A stretch of 64,000 bases of DNA from Streptomyces nitrosporeus (GTDB lineage Bacteria; Actinomycetota; Actinomycetes; Streptomycetales; Streptomycetaceae), in NCBI RefSeq assembly GCF_008704555.1, contig NZ_CP023702.1, forward strand, positions 1-64,000, in the 5' to 3' direction. Below the pieces are notes generated by a model that saw only the letters and a program-made list of their open reading frames with translations, searched no databases and was not told where the DNA came from. Below, in pieces: positions 51,129-61,154 of the stretch. Each line of letters starts with the position of its first letter. Position 1 is the stretch's first letter. The position numbers were made by a program, and so were the translations under genes.

Positions 51129-54100
51129 TTGCGTAAACGATCAACGAAGGCGTATGCCGTCGCCGCTGCGGCCGCCGTCGTCCTGACGGCGGGGACAGCG
51201 GTCCCGGCATCGGCGGAACCCACCGGTCCGGGCGCGGTCCCCCCGGTCGCGGGGCAGGGATCGACGGCGGCCGGCAGGACCGTGCACACCGTCACCCTCA
51301 TCACCGGTGACCGGGTCCGTGTGGACTCCCGGGGCAGGGTCGGCGGCATCGAGCGGGCGAAGGGCCGGGAGGACATACCCTTCTTCACCCGGACCCAGGA
51401 CGGCCATACGTACGTCGTACCGCGTGACGCCCGGCGGATGATCGCCGAAGGCACGCTGGACGAGCGGCTGTTCGACATCACCCGGCTCGCCGAACCGGAG
51501 AGCCGCAAGGCCAACCGGGCCGGGCTCAAGGTGATCGTGGGCTACCGGGGCACGGCGGGCGAGTCGGCCCGTGCCGAGGTGCGGTCCTCCGACGGCACCA
51601 CCGTGCGCCGGAAGCTGTCGGCCCTCGACGCCGACGCCGTCACCGGCTCCGCCGCCACCGACAGCACGGGGTCCCTGTGGGACGCCCTGACCCGCCAACG
51701 GGACGACGGCTCGGCGGCCAGGACCTCCGGCATCGCGCGGATCTGGCTGGACGGCGTACGGAAGGCTTCGCTCGACACCAGCACCGGGCAGATCGGTGCC
51801 CCGGCGGCCTGGGCGCGCGCGTACGACGGCACCGGCGTGAAGATCGCCGTCGTGGACACCGGGATCGACGCCACCCACCCGGACCTGGCGGGCCGGGTGG
51901 TGGCGGAGCGGAACTTCAGCGGCGCCCCGGACGCCCGGGACCGTGCCGGGCACGGCACGCACGTCGCCTCCGTCGCGGCCGGTTCGGGGGCGAAGGACGC
52001 CCGGTTCAAGGGCGTGGCACCCGGAGCACAGCTGATCAGCGCCAAGGTGCTGGACGACCACGGCGTCGGTGACGACTCCAGCATCCTCGCGGGGGTCGAC
52101 TGGGCCGTCTCCCAGGGCGCGGACATCGTCAACATGAGCCTGGGCAGCCCCGACACCCTGGGAATCGACCCGCTGGAGGCGCAGGTCAACCAGGTCTCCG
52201 CGGAGAAGGGCGTCCTGTTCGCGGTGGCTGCGGGCAACAGCGGGCCGGGGCAGGGCACGGTCGCCTCGCCGGGCAGCGCGGACGCGGCCCTGACGGTCGG
52301 TGCCGTGGACGGCGAGGACCGGATCGCGGACTTCTCCAGCATCGGCCCCCGTACCGGGGACGGCGCCGTCAAGCCCGACATCACGGCGCCCGGCGTGGAC
52401 ATCACGGCGGCCGCGGCGGCCGGCACCCAGGGGCAGAACCCTCCCGGGTACATCAGCAAGAGCGGCACCTCGATGGCGACCCCGCACGTCGCGGGTGCCG
52501 CCGCCATCCTCAAGCAGAAGAACCCGGACTGGACGGGCGCCCGGATCAAGGCGGTGCTGACGGGTTCGGCGGAGGGCGGCCCCCACTCGGTCTTCCAGCA
52601 GGGCGCGGGCCGGCTCGCTCTCGACGAGGCGCTCGACCGGACGGTCGTCTCCGAACCCGGGTCGGTCGGCCTGGGCACCCAGCAGTGGCCCCACACCGAC
52701 GACACCCCCGTCACCAAGAGCGTGACGTACCGCAACAGCGGCACCTCGGACGTGACGCTGGACCTGTCCCTGGAGGCGCCCACCGACGGGGACGGGGAGC
52801 CCGCACCGGCCGGGTTCTTCACCCTCGGGGCACAGCGCGTCACGGTCCCCGCGGGCGGCGAGGCCGCCGTGGAGCTGACGGCCGACACCCGGCTCGGCGG
52901 TACGGTCGACGGCTCGTACTCGGCCACCGTCGTCGCGACCGGGGACGGCCGGACCGTCCGCACCCCCGCGGCGGTGACGCGTGAGGCCGAGTCGTACGAC
53001 GTCACCTTCGAGACCGTCGGCCGGGACGGGAAGGCCGCCACCACCTGGCAGGCCGACCTGAAGGGCTACGAGGGATCCGCCGCGAACCAGCGGTTCTTCC
53101 CGGACCTGTCCTCGGGCACCACCACGGTCCGGCTGCCGCGCGGCACGTACAGCCTCGCCGCCGACATGCTGGTCGACCCGGAGGACCCGCGCGCGGGCGC
53201 CGACCTGATCAACAACCCGCAGCTCTCGGTGACCGGACCCACCACCGTCACCCTCGACGCGCGAACCACCCGGCCCGTGGAGATCGAGGTGCCGGACGCG
53301 ACCGCACGCCCCCTGCGCGCCGGCATGATGTACACCCTGAACACGCCTGACACCTTCATCATCGAGGGCGGCGAGTTCAGCAGCTTCGACAACCTGCGCA
53401 CCGCCTACCAGGGCCCCGAGCTGGACGACGGCTCCCTCGCCCAGCAGTGGTCCGCGCAGTGGAGGCAGGGCACCGCCGAGTACAACGTCCTCACCGGTGG
53501 GCCGGTCGACAAGCTGGCCACCGGCTACAGCAGGACCTACACGTCCCAGGACATGGCCCTGGTGAAGGCGGAGGTCGGGTCGTCCGTGCCCGGCGTCGAC
53601 GGTGCCCTCGCGGCGCACGGCGTACTCGACTACGGAGGCGGCGTCGAGGCCGCCTACTCCGTGCAGCCGGCTCCGGGGACCCGTCAGGTGTACCTGTCCA
53701 CGGGCGACGGGGCGGCCTGGAACATCGTCGCGGGCGTCCTGGGCGAGGCGGACGCGGCGGGCTACCGGAGCTTCGACTCGGCGTACGAGCTCGGCGGGGC
53801 GCAGCACTTCGCCGCGGGGAAGACGTACACCGAGAGGTTCAACGTCGGCGTCATGGGGCCGCGGATGAACGCCGACGACGGGATGGTGCGCGACGGCGAC
53901 GACGTCTACGCCGCGTTTCCGCTGGTGAGCGACGGTGCGGGTCATTCCGGGTCCGCCCGGTACACCGACGCGGTCACCACCGTCCACCGCAACGGCGAGC
54001 TGTACGCGCAGCGGGACACGGCCCTCGACGAGGGTCCCGTCACGCTGCCGGCCGACGCGGCCGAGTACACGGTGGCGACCACGGTCCACCGGGATCCGGC

Positions 54101-54473
54101 GTTCAACCGCACCGGGACCCGCATCGACGCCTCATGGACCTTCCGCTCGGCTCATGCCGACAGCCCGGCCCTGCTCCCGGTCTCCACGGTCCGGTTCCTG
54201 CCGCGGCTCGCGGCCGACTCCACGGTTCCGGCGGGTACCAGGCAGACCGTGCCGGTCGAGGTGCAGGGCGCGGCGGCCGGATCCGGCCTCGGGTCCCTGC
54301 GGGTGCTGGTGTCGTACGACGGCACGCAGTGGTCGCCCCTCACGGTGAACGCGGGCAGCGTGACGGTACGCGCTCCGGGGAAGGGCAAGTCGCTCTCGCT
54401 GAAGGCCGTCGTCACCGACAAGGACGGCAACCGGTCGGCGGTCACGGTCCACGACGCCTTCCTCGGCCGGTGA
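51129..54473 (+). CDS. Secreted S8 subtilisin-like protease
   Basis: TTG 51129 with AGGGA upstream starts a 1114-residue preproprotein. A Sec signal peptide (1-29, ASA-E cleavage) and a propeptide to about 215 come first. The catalytic domain (about 220-500) has all S8 residues: Asp 243 in AVVDTGIDATHPDL, His 275 in GHGTHVAS, Asn 370 in AAGNSG and Ser 448 in SGTSMATPH. The 600-residue C-terminal part is beta-rich and probably several Ig-like domains. Such enzymes are extracellular and degrade protein substrates. It is followed by a shared terminator. Confidence 0.95.
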   Translation: MRKRSTKAYAVAAAAAVVLTAGTAVPASAEPTGPGAVPPVAGQGSTAAGRTVHTVTLITGDRVRVDSRGRVGGIERAKGREDIPFFTRTQDGHTYVVPRDARRMIAEGTLDERLFDITRLAEPESRKANRAGLKVIVGYRGTAGESARAEVRSSDGTTVRRKLSALDADAVTGSAATDSTGSLWDALTRQRDDGSAARTSGIARIWLDGVRKASLDTSTGQIGAPAAWARAYDGTGVKIAVVDTGIDATHPDLAGRVVAERNFSGAPDARDRAGHGTHVASVAAGSGAKDARFKGVAPGAQLISAKVLDDHGVGDDSSILAGVDWAVSQGADIVNMSLGSPDTLGIDPLEAQVNQVSAEKGVLFAVAAGNSGPGQGTVASPGSADAALTVGAVDGEDRIADFSSIGPRTGDGAVKPDITAPGVDITAAAAAGTQGQNPPGYISKSGTSMATPHVAGAAAILKQKNPDWTGARIKAVLTGSAEGGPHSVFQQGAGRLALDEALDRTVVSEPGSVGLGTQQWPHTDDTPVTKSVTYRNSGTSDVTLDLSLEAPTDGDGEPAPAGFFTLGAQRVTVPAGGEAAVELTADTRLGGTVDGSYSATVVATGDGRTVRTPAAVTREAESYDVTFETVGRDGKAATTWQADLKGYEGSAANQRFFPDLSSGTTTVRLPRGTYSLAADMLVDPEDPRAGADLINNPQLSVTGPTTVTLDARTTRPVEIEVPDATARPLRAGMMYTLNTPDTFIIEGGEFSSFDNLRTAYQGPELDDGSLAQQWSAQWRQGTAEYNVLTGGPVDKLATGYSRTYTSQDMALVKAEVGSSVPGVDGALAAHGVLDYGGGVEAAYSVQPAPGTRQVYLSTGDGAAWNIVAGVLGEADAAGYRSFDSAYELGGAQHFAAGKTYTERFNVGVMGPRMNADDGMVRDGDDVYAAFPLVSDGAGHSGSARYTDAVTTVHRNGELYAQRDTALDEGPVTLPADAAEYTVATTVHRDPAFNRTGTRIDASWTFRSAHADSPALLPVSTVRFLPRLAADSTVPAGTRQTVPVEVQGAAAGSGLGSLRVLVSYDGTQWSPLTVNAGSVTVRAPGKGKSLSLKAVVTDKDGNRSAVTVHDAFLGR

Positions 54474-54552
54474 GGCCTGACGGGCACGGGACCCGCGGGG
54501 CACCCGGTCCGGTGTGATCCGGGTGGACACCCCCGCACCCGGGTGAGTTGAC

Positions 54553-54593
54553 AGCGGCGGCCCGCCGGAAGGAGGTTCCGGCGGGCCGCCGCT
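54553..54593. terminator. Bidirectional terminator
   Basis: Exact 18-bp arms (54553-54570, 54576-54593) with loop GGAGG and A/T at both bases separate the convergent protease and kinase genes. Confidence 0.9.
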
Positions 54594-54627
54594 TTCCCGT
54601 GCGGGCCGCCGCCGGGCGCCGGGCCGG

Positions 54628-56901
54628 TCAGCCCTGTTCCGGCGGGTTCTGCGCGTCGAAGGCGAAGAGGGTGTTCCCGGCCGCGGCCACGATCACCGCA
54701 CGCCCGACGACGGTCACGCGCGGACTCTCGCCCTGCCCGCCTGTCAGACCGTCGGCCTGCGGGTCCGTCGCCCACAGGTGTTCGCCGCCGTCCGGCGACA
54801 ACGCGACCACACGGCCGGTGGCCGAGCTGAAGTACAGCGCGCCCGCTCCGGCGGCGGGGCCGGATGCGCCTTCCACTCCGGTCTGCCGCGACCACTTCTT
54901 CCGGCCCGTCACGGAGTCGAGCGCGGTGACGAGTCCGGTCTGCCCGCTCAGGTAGACGGTGCCGTCCGCCATCCCCGGCGTCCCTTCATAGGTCCGCTCC
55001 AGTCGCGCGTACGTGACCTCCCCCGAGGCCGGGTCGGCCCGCGCCACCCCGTCGTAACCGGCCAGCGCCGGCCCCTCCATGTGCGCCCGCAGGAGTACGA
55101 GCGTGCCGTCGTCGGCGCCGACCGGCACGGCCGGGCCGTCGACGGCGAGGGGCCTGCCCAGGGCTCCCGAGGTGCGGTCGACCGTGTACAGGGTGGGGTG
55201 GCGTACCTCCGAGGCGTCCATCTCCGTGTCCGTCGCGCACATCGCGAGGAGCCGCGAGCCCGCCGGGACGGGGGCGCACCGGGTGCCGGCGGGGAACGGC
55301 GCCGTCCAGAGGAGGTCGCCACCGTGCGCGTCCCGGGCCTCGAAGCGGGAGTTGGAGGCGTCGACCGTCACGACGGCGGAGCCGGCCACCACGGCGTCCA
55401 TGGTCCGTCCGGTGACGGCTGTCGACTGGGCTCCGGACGGCACGGACCACAGCTCGCGGCCGCTGCCGGCGTCGAGGGCCACCACCTCGCCGGGCGGGTC
55501 CTGCGGGGCGTCCTCGGCGGCGAAGCGGTAGCCGAGCACCGTGTCGTCGGTGGCGCCCACCAGATGCATGCCCTGGACGGGGACGCCCGGGCTCGTCACC
55601 GTCCACACCCGCGAGCCGTCCAGGGGCCGGACGCGGGCCGCGACGACGCCCCCTCCTCCGCAGAACACCGCGTCACCTCGCGCGACACAGCGCAGTTCGT
55701 CGGGGATGTCCTCGCGTCCGCCCCGCACGGTCCCGTGCCACGGCGTGAAGCCGTCCGGGAGCGCGGCAGCCGGCGCGGCGGCGCTCCCGCCCGGTCCGTC
55801 GCCGCCCCCGTCCCCGGAGCCGCCGGCCTTCAGCGCGGCGGCTCCCCCGCCGATCACCGCCACCGCGACCGCGGCAGCGAGGACCGGCCGCCACCGGCGG
55901 CGCAGACGGCCGCCGGCGGGGCCCCGCGCGCCGGGTCCGGCCGGGGCGGAGGACATCGGGGTGGAGGCGGCAGGGACGGGGGGAGCCGGCGCCGGGGTGT
56001 CCGGCGTGGCGACGTGGTTCTGGGTGGCCACGTCGCGGGTGCAGCCCGTACCGGCCCCCTTCGCGCCGGTCCCGCCCGCCCCCGTCCCCCCGAGGTCGGC
56101 CGGCAGGTCCCGCAGCAGCACGAGGAGTTCGTCCGCCGAGGGACGCCTCCGGGGCTCCTTGTCCAGGCACGGCTCGACGACCGCGCGCAGCGCCGCAGGC
56201 ACGGCGTCCAGCGACGGCTCCTCGTGCACCACCTGATACGCCGTCATGTACGGGCTGTCCGCGTCGAAGGGCCCGCGGCCGGTCGCCGAGTACACCAGCA
56301 GCGTCCCCAGCGAGAAGACATCGGACTGCGGCCCCACACCGCGTGGCGTCTGCAACTGCTCCGGCGACATGAAGGGCGGCGTACCGATGACCCTCCCCGT
56401 CATCGTCAGCGTCTGCTGGTCCGCGGCGCGTGAGATGCCGAAGTCGATGACGCGCGGGCCCTCGGGCGAGAGCACGACGTTCGAGGGCTTGAGGTCGCGG
56501 TGCACGACTCCCACCCGGTGGATGTCGCGCAGCGCCTCCGCCAGCCCGATGGCGAGCCTCCTCAGCTCCGCTCCGTCCAGCGGGCCCTGCGCGGCGATCC
56601 GCTGGGCGAGGGTGAGCCCTTCGATGTAGGCCGTCGCCATCCACGGCTGCTCGGCGTCGGGGGCGGCGTCGACCACGGCGGCGGTGAAGGCACCGCTCAC
56701 CCGTCTCGCCGCCGCCACCTCCTGCCGGAAGCGGATACGGAACTCGTCGTCCGCCGCGAACTGCTGGTGGATCAGCTTGATCGCGACAGGCCGGCCGGAA
56801 CTCGTACGGGCCAGGAAGACCGTGCCCATACCGCCCGAGCCGAGCCGCGCTTCCAGCGGATAGCCGCCGATCTCGGCCGGATCGCCTCCGCGCAGCGACA
56901 C
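54628..56901 (-). CDS. Ser/Thr protein kinase with extracellular PQQ-type propeller
   Basis: GTG 56899-56901 with GGAGG upstream gives 757 residues. The kinase domain (about 10-270) has the Gly loop GSGGMGTVF, Lys 42 (VAIKLI), Glu 61, HRDLKPSN (Asp 136) and DFG (153-155). A Pro/Thr/Gly-rich linker, a membrane helix at about 340-357 and an extracellular beta-propeller with repeated W/L-W-x-V/T and VVALDAGSGRELW motifs follow. It would sense a ligand outside and phosphorylate targets inside. Cysteines in the propeller could form disulfides. Confidence 0.93.
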   Translation of the reverse strand: MSLRGGDPAEIGGYPLEARLGSGGMGTVFLARTSSGRPVAIKLIHQQFAADDEFRIRFRQEVAAARRVSGAFTAAVVDAAPDAEQPWMATAYIEGLTLAQRIAAQGPLDGAELRRLAIGLAEALRDIHRVGVVHRDLKPSNVVLSPEGPRVIDFGISRAADQQTLTMTGRVIGTPPFMSPEQLQTPRGVGPQSDVFSLGTLLVYSATGRGPFDADSPYMTAYQVVHEEPSLDAVPAALRAVVEPCLDKEPRRRPSADELLVLLRDLPADLGGTGAGGTGAKGAGTGCTRDVATQNHVATPDTPAPAPPVPAASTPMSSAPAGPGARGPAGGRLRRRWRPVLAAAVAVAVIGGGAAALKAGGSGDGGGDGPGGSAAAPAAALPDGFTPWHGTVRGGREDIPDELRCVARGDAVFCGGGGVVAARVRPLDGSRVWTVTSPGVPVQGMHLVGATDDTVLGYRFAAEDAPQDPPGEVVALDAGSGRELWSVPSGAQSTAVTGRTMDAVVAGSAVVTVDASNSRFEARDAHGGDLLWTAPFPAGTRCAPVPAGSRLLAMCATDTEMDASEVRHPTLYTVDRTSGALGRPLAVDGPAVPVGADDGTLVLLRAHMEGPALAGYDGVARADPASGEVTYARLERTYEGTPGMADGTVYLSGQTGLVTALDSVTGRKKWSRQTGVEGASGPAAGAGALYFSSATGRVVALSPDGGEHLWATDPQADGLTGGQGESPRVTVVGRAVIVAAAGNTLFAFDAQNPPEQG

Positions 56902-57346
56902 TCTGCCCGTCCTCCCGTCCCCCGTGCGTCATCTCTGTCACCACGGGCGTGCGTATCTGTCCTGCGCACAAACTATCCGCAGGGCACCGGGCCGGAGCAA
57001 AGAGGGGGCCGGACAGGGGGCCACGACCGGGTTCGCGCCTTTCGCGCAGGAGCGTTCCTTCTCGTCCACCGGCGGGGGCGGTGGCGGTGGTGAAGGGGCG
57101 CGGAGCCGGAGCCCGGCCGGCCGTCACCCCTCCCCGCCGCCCCTTCCCGTGGGCCCTTCCCTTGGGCCCTTCCCGCCGCTCCTTCCCGTGGGCCCCGAAC
57201 GAGCCGTCCGGCGTTGCCCGGTCACCCGGAGGCTCCCGCACACCGCCGCACGGCAAGGGCGGGGGGCGGCAACCATTCCGGCCCCCCGGGCGTCTGAGGC
57301 ACGGGACCCGCACAGAGGCGAGTCGGCAGCGGCGAATGGGAGCGAC

Positions 57347-57688
57347 ATGGCGGGTATCCGCAGGGCGGCGAAGGGGACGGGCAGGTTCCTGAGGGAGGTG
57401 GCCGGAGAGACGGTCGCCGAGATGGTTCTCGGTCTGCTCGCCTGTGTCCTGCTCGGTGGGCTGGCCCTGCTCGTGTACCTGAGCTGGTCCCTCAGCCCGC
57501 GCGCGACCCTCGCGGGTGCTGGGCTGCTCACGCTCCTTCTCGCCCATGGGGCGTGGGCGGCCTACCGTGACGCCGGAAAGAAGCACCGCCGAAGGGGCGT
57601 TGCCGCCGTGACCACCACGGTTTTCACGTCGGCCGCCGTGACGGCCGCCTTCCTGCTGTTCTACGCCACGGACTGCGGCTGCTTCTGA
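57347..57688 (+). CDS. 113-residue membrane protein
   Basis: ATG 57347 follows GGGAG. The product has three hydrophobic helices (about 26-47, 52-68 and 86-104) separated by a basic loop (RDAGKKHRRRG) and ends DCGCF. No family is recognised. It is divergent from the kinase gene, with a 445-bp gap in which I see no other gene. A membrane partner of the kinase is possible but unproven. Confidence 0.7.
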   Translation: MAGIRRAAKGTGRFLREVAGETVAEMVLGLLACVLLGGLALLVYLSWSLSPRATLAGAGLLTLLLAHGAWAAYRDAGKKHRRRGVAAVTTTVFTSAAVTAAFLLFYATDCGCF

Positions 57689-58205
57689 GGGCTGTCCCGT
57701 GATCCGTGATGAACCGGCATGCGGCACCGGACACTGCGCACTGCCCACCGGATGCCGCCCAGAGTTCCGGCCTGGGGACCGGACCGGCGCCCGTCTGTGA
57801 ACGGCATACGCCGCCGTCGCCGTTCACCGCCAGGCGTACGGGGGAAAGCAAAGACGCTTCCGGCGCGCTCCGCCTTCAGTACCGGGTGAATTGTTCCGGT
57901 GACCAGCCCGCTGCCCGAGCATCCCCTTCATATGCGCATCGCGTGTCACCGCCCCGGCCCGGTCTCTCGGAATGCGCTCCGCACGGTTCCCCGGGGCTGC
58001 AACCGCCGCTCCCGCCACCACCGCGCCTCGGCTGTTTCCGGGACAGGGCGGGAAGCGGGGCCGGGCGGACGGCCGGCGCCCGCCAAGTGCCCACCATGGG
58101 AGTCCGATTCCCCGCTTCCAGCGTGTCGGATGATTCGGCGGGATCCGATGTGTGTTTTGTGTGGTCACGAATTGTCGTCCCGCGAGCACGAACGGTTGGG
58201 CACCC
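57689..58205. other. Intergenic upstream of the DpgC-like gene
   Basis: No gene is supported. The stretch TTCGGCGGGATCCGATGTGTGTTTTG near 58135 is A/T-richer and may hold the promoter of the next gene. Confidence 0.4.
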
Positions 58206-59555
58206 ATGGCGGTCGAGGAATGGTGGCGTCACGTGCCCACGCTGACGGGCGACTTCCGCGGGGACGGCACGGCGGTGCGGCGGCACACCGCCGCCGTGGA
58301 GGAGATGCTCGCAGCCTGCCCGGCGCCACCGGAGCGGACGCAGAAGGACAGGGAGACGGCCCGGGCGGCTCACCGGGTGTGCGACATGCTGCGCGCCCGC
58401 TTCATGGCACTTCACGCCGACCAGGTGTACGAGGAGCTCACCCGGGGCCGAAGTCTGCAGCTGGAGCTGGAGGATCTCGCGGAGAGAGCCGCCGGCATGG
58501 TCCCCGGCCTTGTGCCGTCCCTCCCCCAGGCCCGTGAGGAACAGGCCCTGCCGTTGGCGCAGAAGGAAGGGCGCGACATCGCCCAGGGCGTCTTCTTCCA
58601 GGCCTTGCTGCGCTCGCGGCGCAGTGGGGCGCACCTGGTGGAGGCCATGCTGCGGCCCACCCGCCGGGCCAGGGAACTGCTGCCGGGATTCCGGTCGCGC
58701 GGCCGGGCGGACCTCGGCGCCGTCACCGTCGAACGACGGTGCGGAGTGGCGTACCTGACGATGTGCCAGCCGCAGTCGCTCAACGCGGAGAACGATGCGT
58801 GTGTCGCCGCCATGGAGACGGCCGTGGACCTCGCGCTGCTGGACGACGGCGTCCGGGTGGGAGTGCTGCGTGGCGGTGTGATGAGCCACCCCAGGTATGC
58901 CGGCCGCCGGGTCTTCAGTTCAGGGATCAACCTCAAGGACCTCTACCACGGGCGCATTTCCTTCCTCTCTTTCTTCCTGCGCAGAGAACTGGGGTACGTG
59001 CACAAGCTGGTGCGGGGTCTGAAGGCGGAGGAAGAAGCGGCATGGCCGGCGGAAACGGTCGCGAAGCCGTGGCTGGCGATGGTGGACACCTTCGCCATCG
59101 GCGGCGGTGCCCAGTTGCTCCTCGTCTTCGACCAGGTCATCGCCGGCACCGACAGCTTCATCAGCCTGCCCGCCGCACAGGAGGGTTTCGTGCCGGGCGC
59201 CGCCAATCTGCGCCTGGGCCGCCGGACGGACAGCCGTCTGGCACGCCAGTTGCTGCTGGGCGGCCGTCGGATCCACGCCGGTGAGGAGGCCGCTCGTATG
59301 TTCTACGACGAGGTGGTGGAGCCGGAGCATCTCGACACGGCGGCCGAGCGCGCTGTCAGGCAGCTCGACGACCTGGCCGTGTCGGCCAACCGGCATCTTC
59401 TCCACTTGGCCGAAGAGCCCCCGCACGCCTTCGGGGCGTACATGGCCGAGTACGCGCTGCAGCAGGCGGTACGGGTGCACAGCCAGGATGTGATCGCCCG
59501 GCTGGCCCGCTTCCACGACCGGAGCGGCCGCACCGCGGCCACGGCGTCCCGGTGA
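58206..59555 (+). CDS. DpgC-like cofactor-free dioxygenase (crotonase superfamily)
   Basis: The 449-residue length and motifs fit DpgC, the 3,5-dihydroxyphenylacetyl-CoA 1,2-dioxygenase of glycopeptide pathways. A helical N-terminal domain (1-175) is followed by a crotonase fold with GVLRGGVMSHPRYAGRRVFSSGINLKDLYHGRISF, WLAMVDTFAIGGGAQLLLVFDQVIA (oxyanion-hole Gly residues) and SLPAAQEGFVPGAANLRLGR. DpgC uses O2 without metal or cofactor. No dpgA, dpgB, dpgD or glycopeptide genes lie nearby, so its substrate is open. ATG 58206 has no strong ribosome site. The frame is open upstream to 58152. Confidence 0.88.
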   Translation: MAVEEWWRHVPTLTGDFRGDGTAVRRHTAAVEEMLAACPAPPERTQKDRETARAAHRVCDMLRARFMALHADQVYEELTRGRSLQLELEDLAERAAGMVPGLVPSLPQAREEQALPLAQKEGRDIAQGVFFQALLRSRRSGAHLVEAMLRPTRRARELLPGFRSRGRADLGAVTVERRCGVAYLTMCQPQSLNAENDACVAAMETAVDLALLDDGVRVGVLRGGVMSHPRYAGRRVFSSGINLKDLYHGRISFLSFFLRRELGYVHKLVRGLKAEEEAAWPAETVAKPWLAMVDTFAIGGGAQLLLVFDQVIAGTDSFISLPAAQEGFVPGAANLRLGRRTDSRLARQLLLGGRRIHAGEEAARMFYDEVVEPEHLDTAAERAVRQLDDLAVSANRHLLHLAEEPPHAFGAYMAEYALQQAVRVHSQDVIARLARFHDRSGRTAATASR

Positions 59556-59584
59556 CGATGTCCGGTGCGGCCCTGACGCGCTCG

Positions 59585-60844
59585 TCAGCTCTGCTCGGAT
59601 CCGCTCAGGGCGGGACCGTGACCGGCAGCGGGAGCGTCCACGGGCGCCGTGTCCATGCCGGTGCCGCGGAAAGGCACCCGTGTACCGGAGACCGTCTCGT
59701 CGAGAACGAGTTCCAGCACCGCCTGCACACCGCCGGCGGCAGCGGCCCGGCGCTGACGCGCCGGCGCCGGCCCGGTGACGCGCAGCCGCTCCAGCAGCGC
59801 GCGCACGGTGCCGAGGTCCCCGAGCTCCTCCAGAGCCGGGCGCACCCGCTTCAGCAGCGCGGCGAGCATGACGTGAGCGGGGACGGGGCGGGCTTTCCAC
59901 GGATCGACCGCGCCGTGCCGCAGGCCGTTACGCGCGGCGGCCCACAGGCTGTCGGCCAGCACCGACGGATCGACCGGGCCCGCGGCACGCCCGGCGGCCA
60001 GGTCGCTCAGGGCGGTGTGGACCAGCGCCCGTACCAGAGCCGCGTACAGGACCGCCTCGTCCACGGTGGTGGCGGCGTCACCGATGCGCACCTCCACGGT
60101 GGGGAAACGCGGCGACAGGCGCACCAGACGCAGTGACGTCCCGCCGGGCGGGATCAGACCGCAGTCGAGCAGGCGGGACACGTCGTCGTCGTACGCGCGG
60201 ACATCCGGCCAGTACGGCGGGAGTCCGGCGCCCGGGTAGCCCAGGAAGACCACGGTGCGCCAGCTGTGGAACCCGGTGTCGACGCCCTGGCGGAAAGGCG
60301 AGCTGGCCGTCAGGGCCAGCAGGACGGGCAGCCACGGGGTGATGGAGTTGATCACCGCGACGCCGTGTTCGCGGTCGGGTACTCCGACGTGCACATGGCA
60401 GCCGCAGACCTCGTCCCCGGTCACCACCGCGGCATAGGCATGCCGCATCCGTTCGTAGTGCTCGCCGGCGTTGACACGCGGCGGACCGGAGCGGGTGACG
60501 GGGTGGCCCACCGAGGCCAGCCGGACGCCTTCGTCCCGGGCGGCCCGGGCGAGCCGGAGCCGTGCACTCAGCAGGTGGTGCCCGAGCTCGGACAGGCGCG
60601 TGCAGACCGGTGTGGCGGCTTCGACCATGTCCGCCCACATCTCCAGGTGCAGAGCCGAGCCGACGCCGCCCGCGCCCGGCTCGCCGTCCGCCGTGCGTCC
60701 GGCCCGGGCAAGGACGTCCGGGCCTGCCGGTACCGGCAGCAGGGTGACGGGGTCGACCAGCAGGAACTCCTCCTCCACCCCGAAGGTCGGGCCATCGCGG
60801 CCGTGGTCCTCCCCGGCGGCCGATGCGCGCGCTGCCACTCCCAT
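59585..60844 (-). CDS. Carboxylate-amine ligase (YbdK/GCS2 type)
   Basis: The protein of about 419 residues has the GCS2 motifs: FGVEEEFLLVDPVTLLPVP at the start, LHLEMWADMVEAATPVC, GCHVHVGVPDRE and VEVRIGDAATTVDEAVLYAAL. These proteins form gamma-glutamyl-type bonds with ATP. The exact substrate in Streptomyces is usually unknown. I give ATG 60842-60844. GTG 60838 has better spacing to GGGGAGG. The last 30 residues are Pro/Ala-rich. It is convergent with the DpgC-like gene, 29 bp apart. Confidence 0.9.
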   Translation of the reverse strand: MGVAARASAAGEDHGRDGPTFGVEEEFLLVDPVTLLPVPAGPDVLARAGRTADGEPGAGGVGSALHLEMWADMVEAATPVCTRLSELGHHLLSARLRLARAARDEGVRLASVGHPVTRSGPPRVNAGEHYERMRHAYAAVVTGDEVCGCHVHVGVPDREHGVAVINSITPWLPVLLALTASSPFRQGVDTGFHSWRTVVFLGYPGAGLPPYWPDVRAYDDDVSRLLDCGLIPPGGTSLRLVRLSPRFPTVEVRIGDAATTVDEAVLYAALVRALVHTALSDLAAGRAAGPVDPSVLADSLWAAARNGLRHGAVDPWKARPVPAHVMLAALLKRVRPALEELGDLGTVRALLERLRVTGPAPARQRRAAAAGGVQAVLELVLDETVSGTRVPFRGTGMDTAPVDAPAAGHGPALSGSEQS

Positions 60845-61154
60845 GCCTCCCCTGCCCTCTTCCGGATACGGATCGCCCGGGCCGGTCCGGTCCACGCCCG
60901 CGCGCCATCAGCCTGCCCGCGACGTCCGGTGATCGCCACCAGGAACCGCGCGGCCCGCAGGGCTCCTCGCGTGACCGCACCGGGCGCCCGAGGACGTGGA
61001 TCCGACGCACGGTCCGCGCCCCCCAGGTCCTCACCGCCCTCCGGGCGCGGGCCGGGGCCGGGCGCGGGCCGCGTCCGGACTCGCTCCCTCCGTCCGCGCG
61101 GAGGAACGCCTCGGGCCCGGCCGGCTGTCCCGGCCGGCACCCCGACGCGGTGCC

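Noticed and set aside
51141..54089. 982-codon frame on the minus strand
   Set aside because: Antisense to the subtilase gene, which has all catalytic motifs. Gly/Arg/Val-rich composition is typical of a shadow frame.
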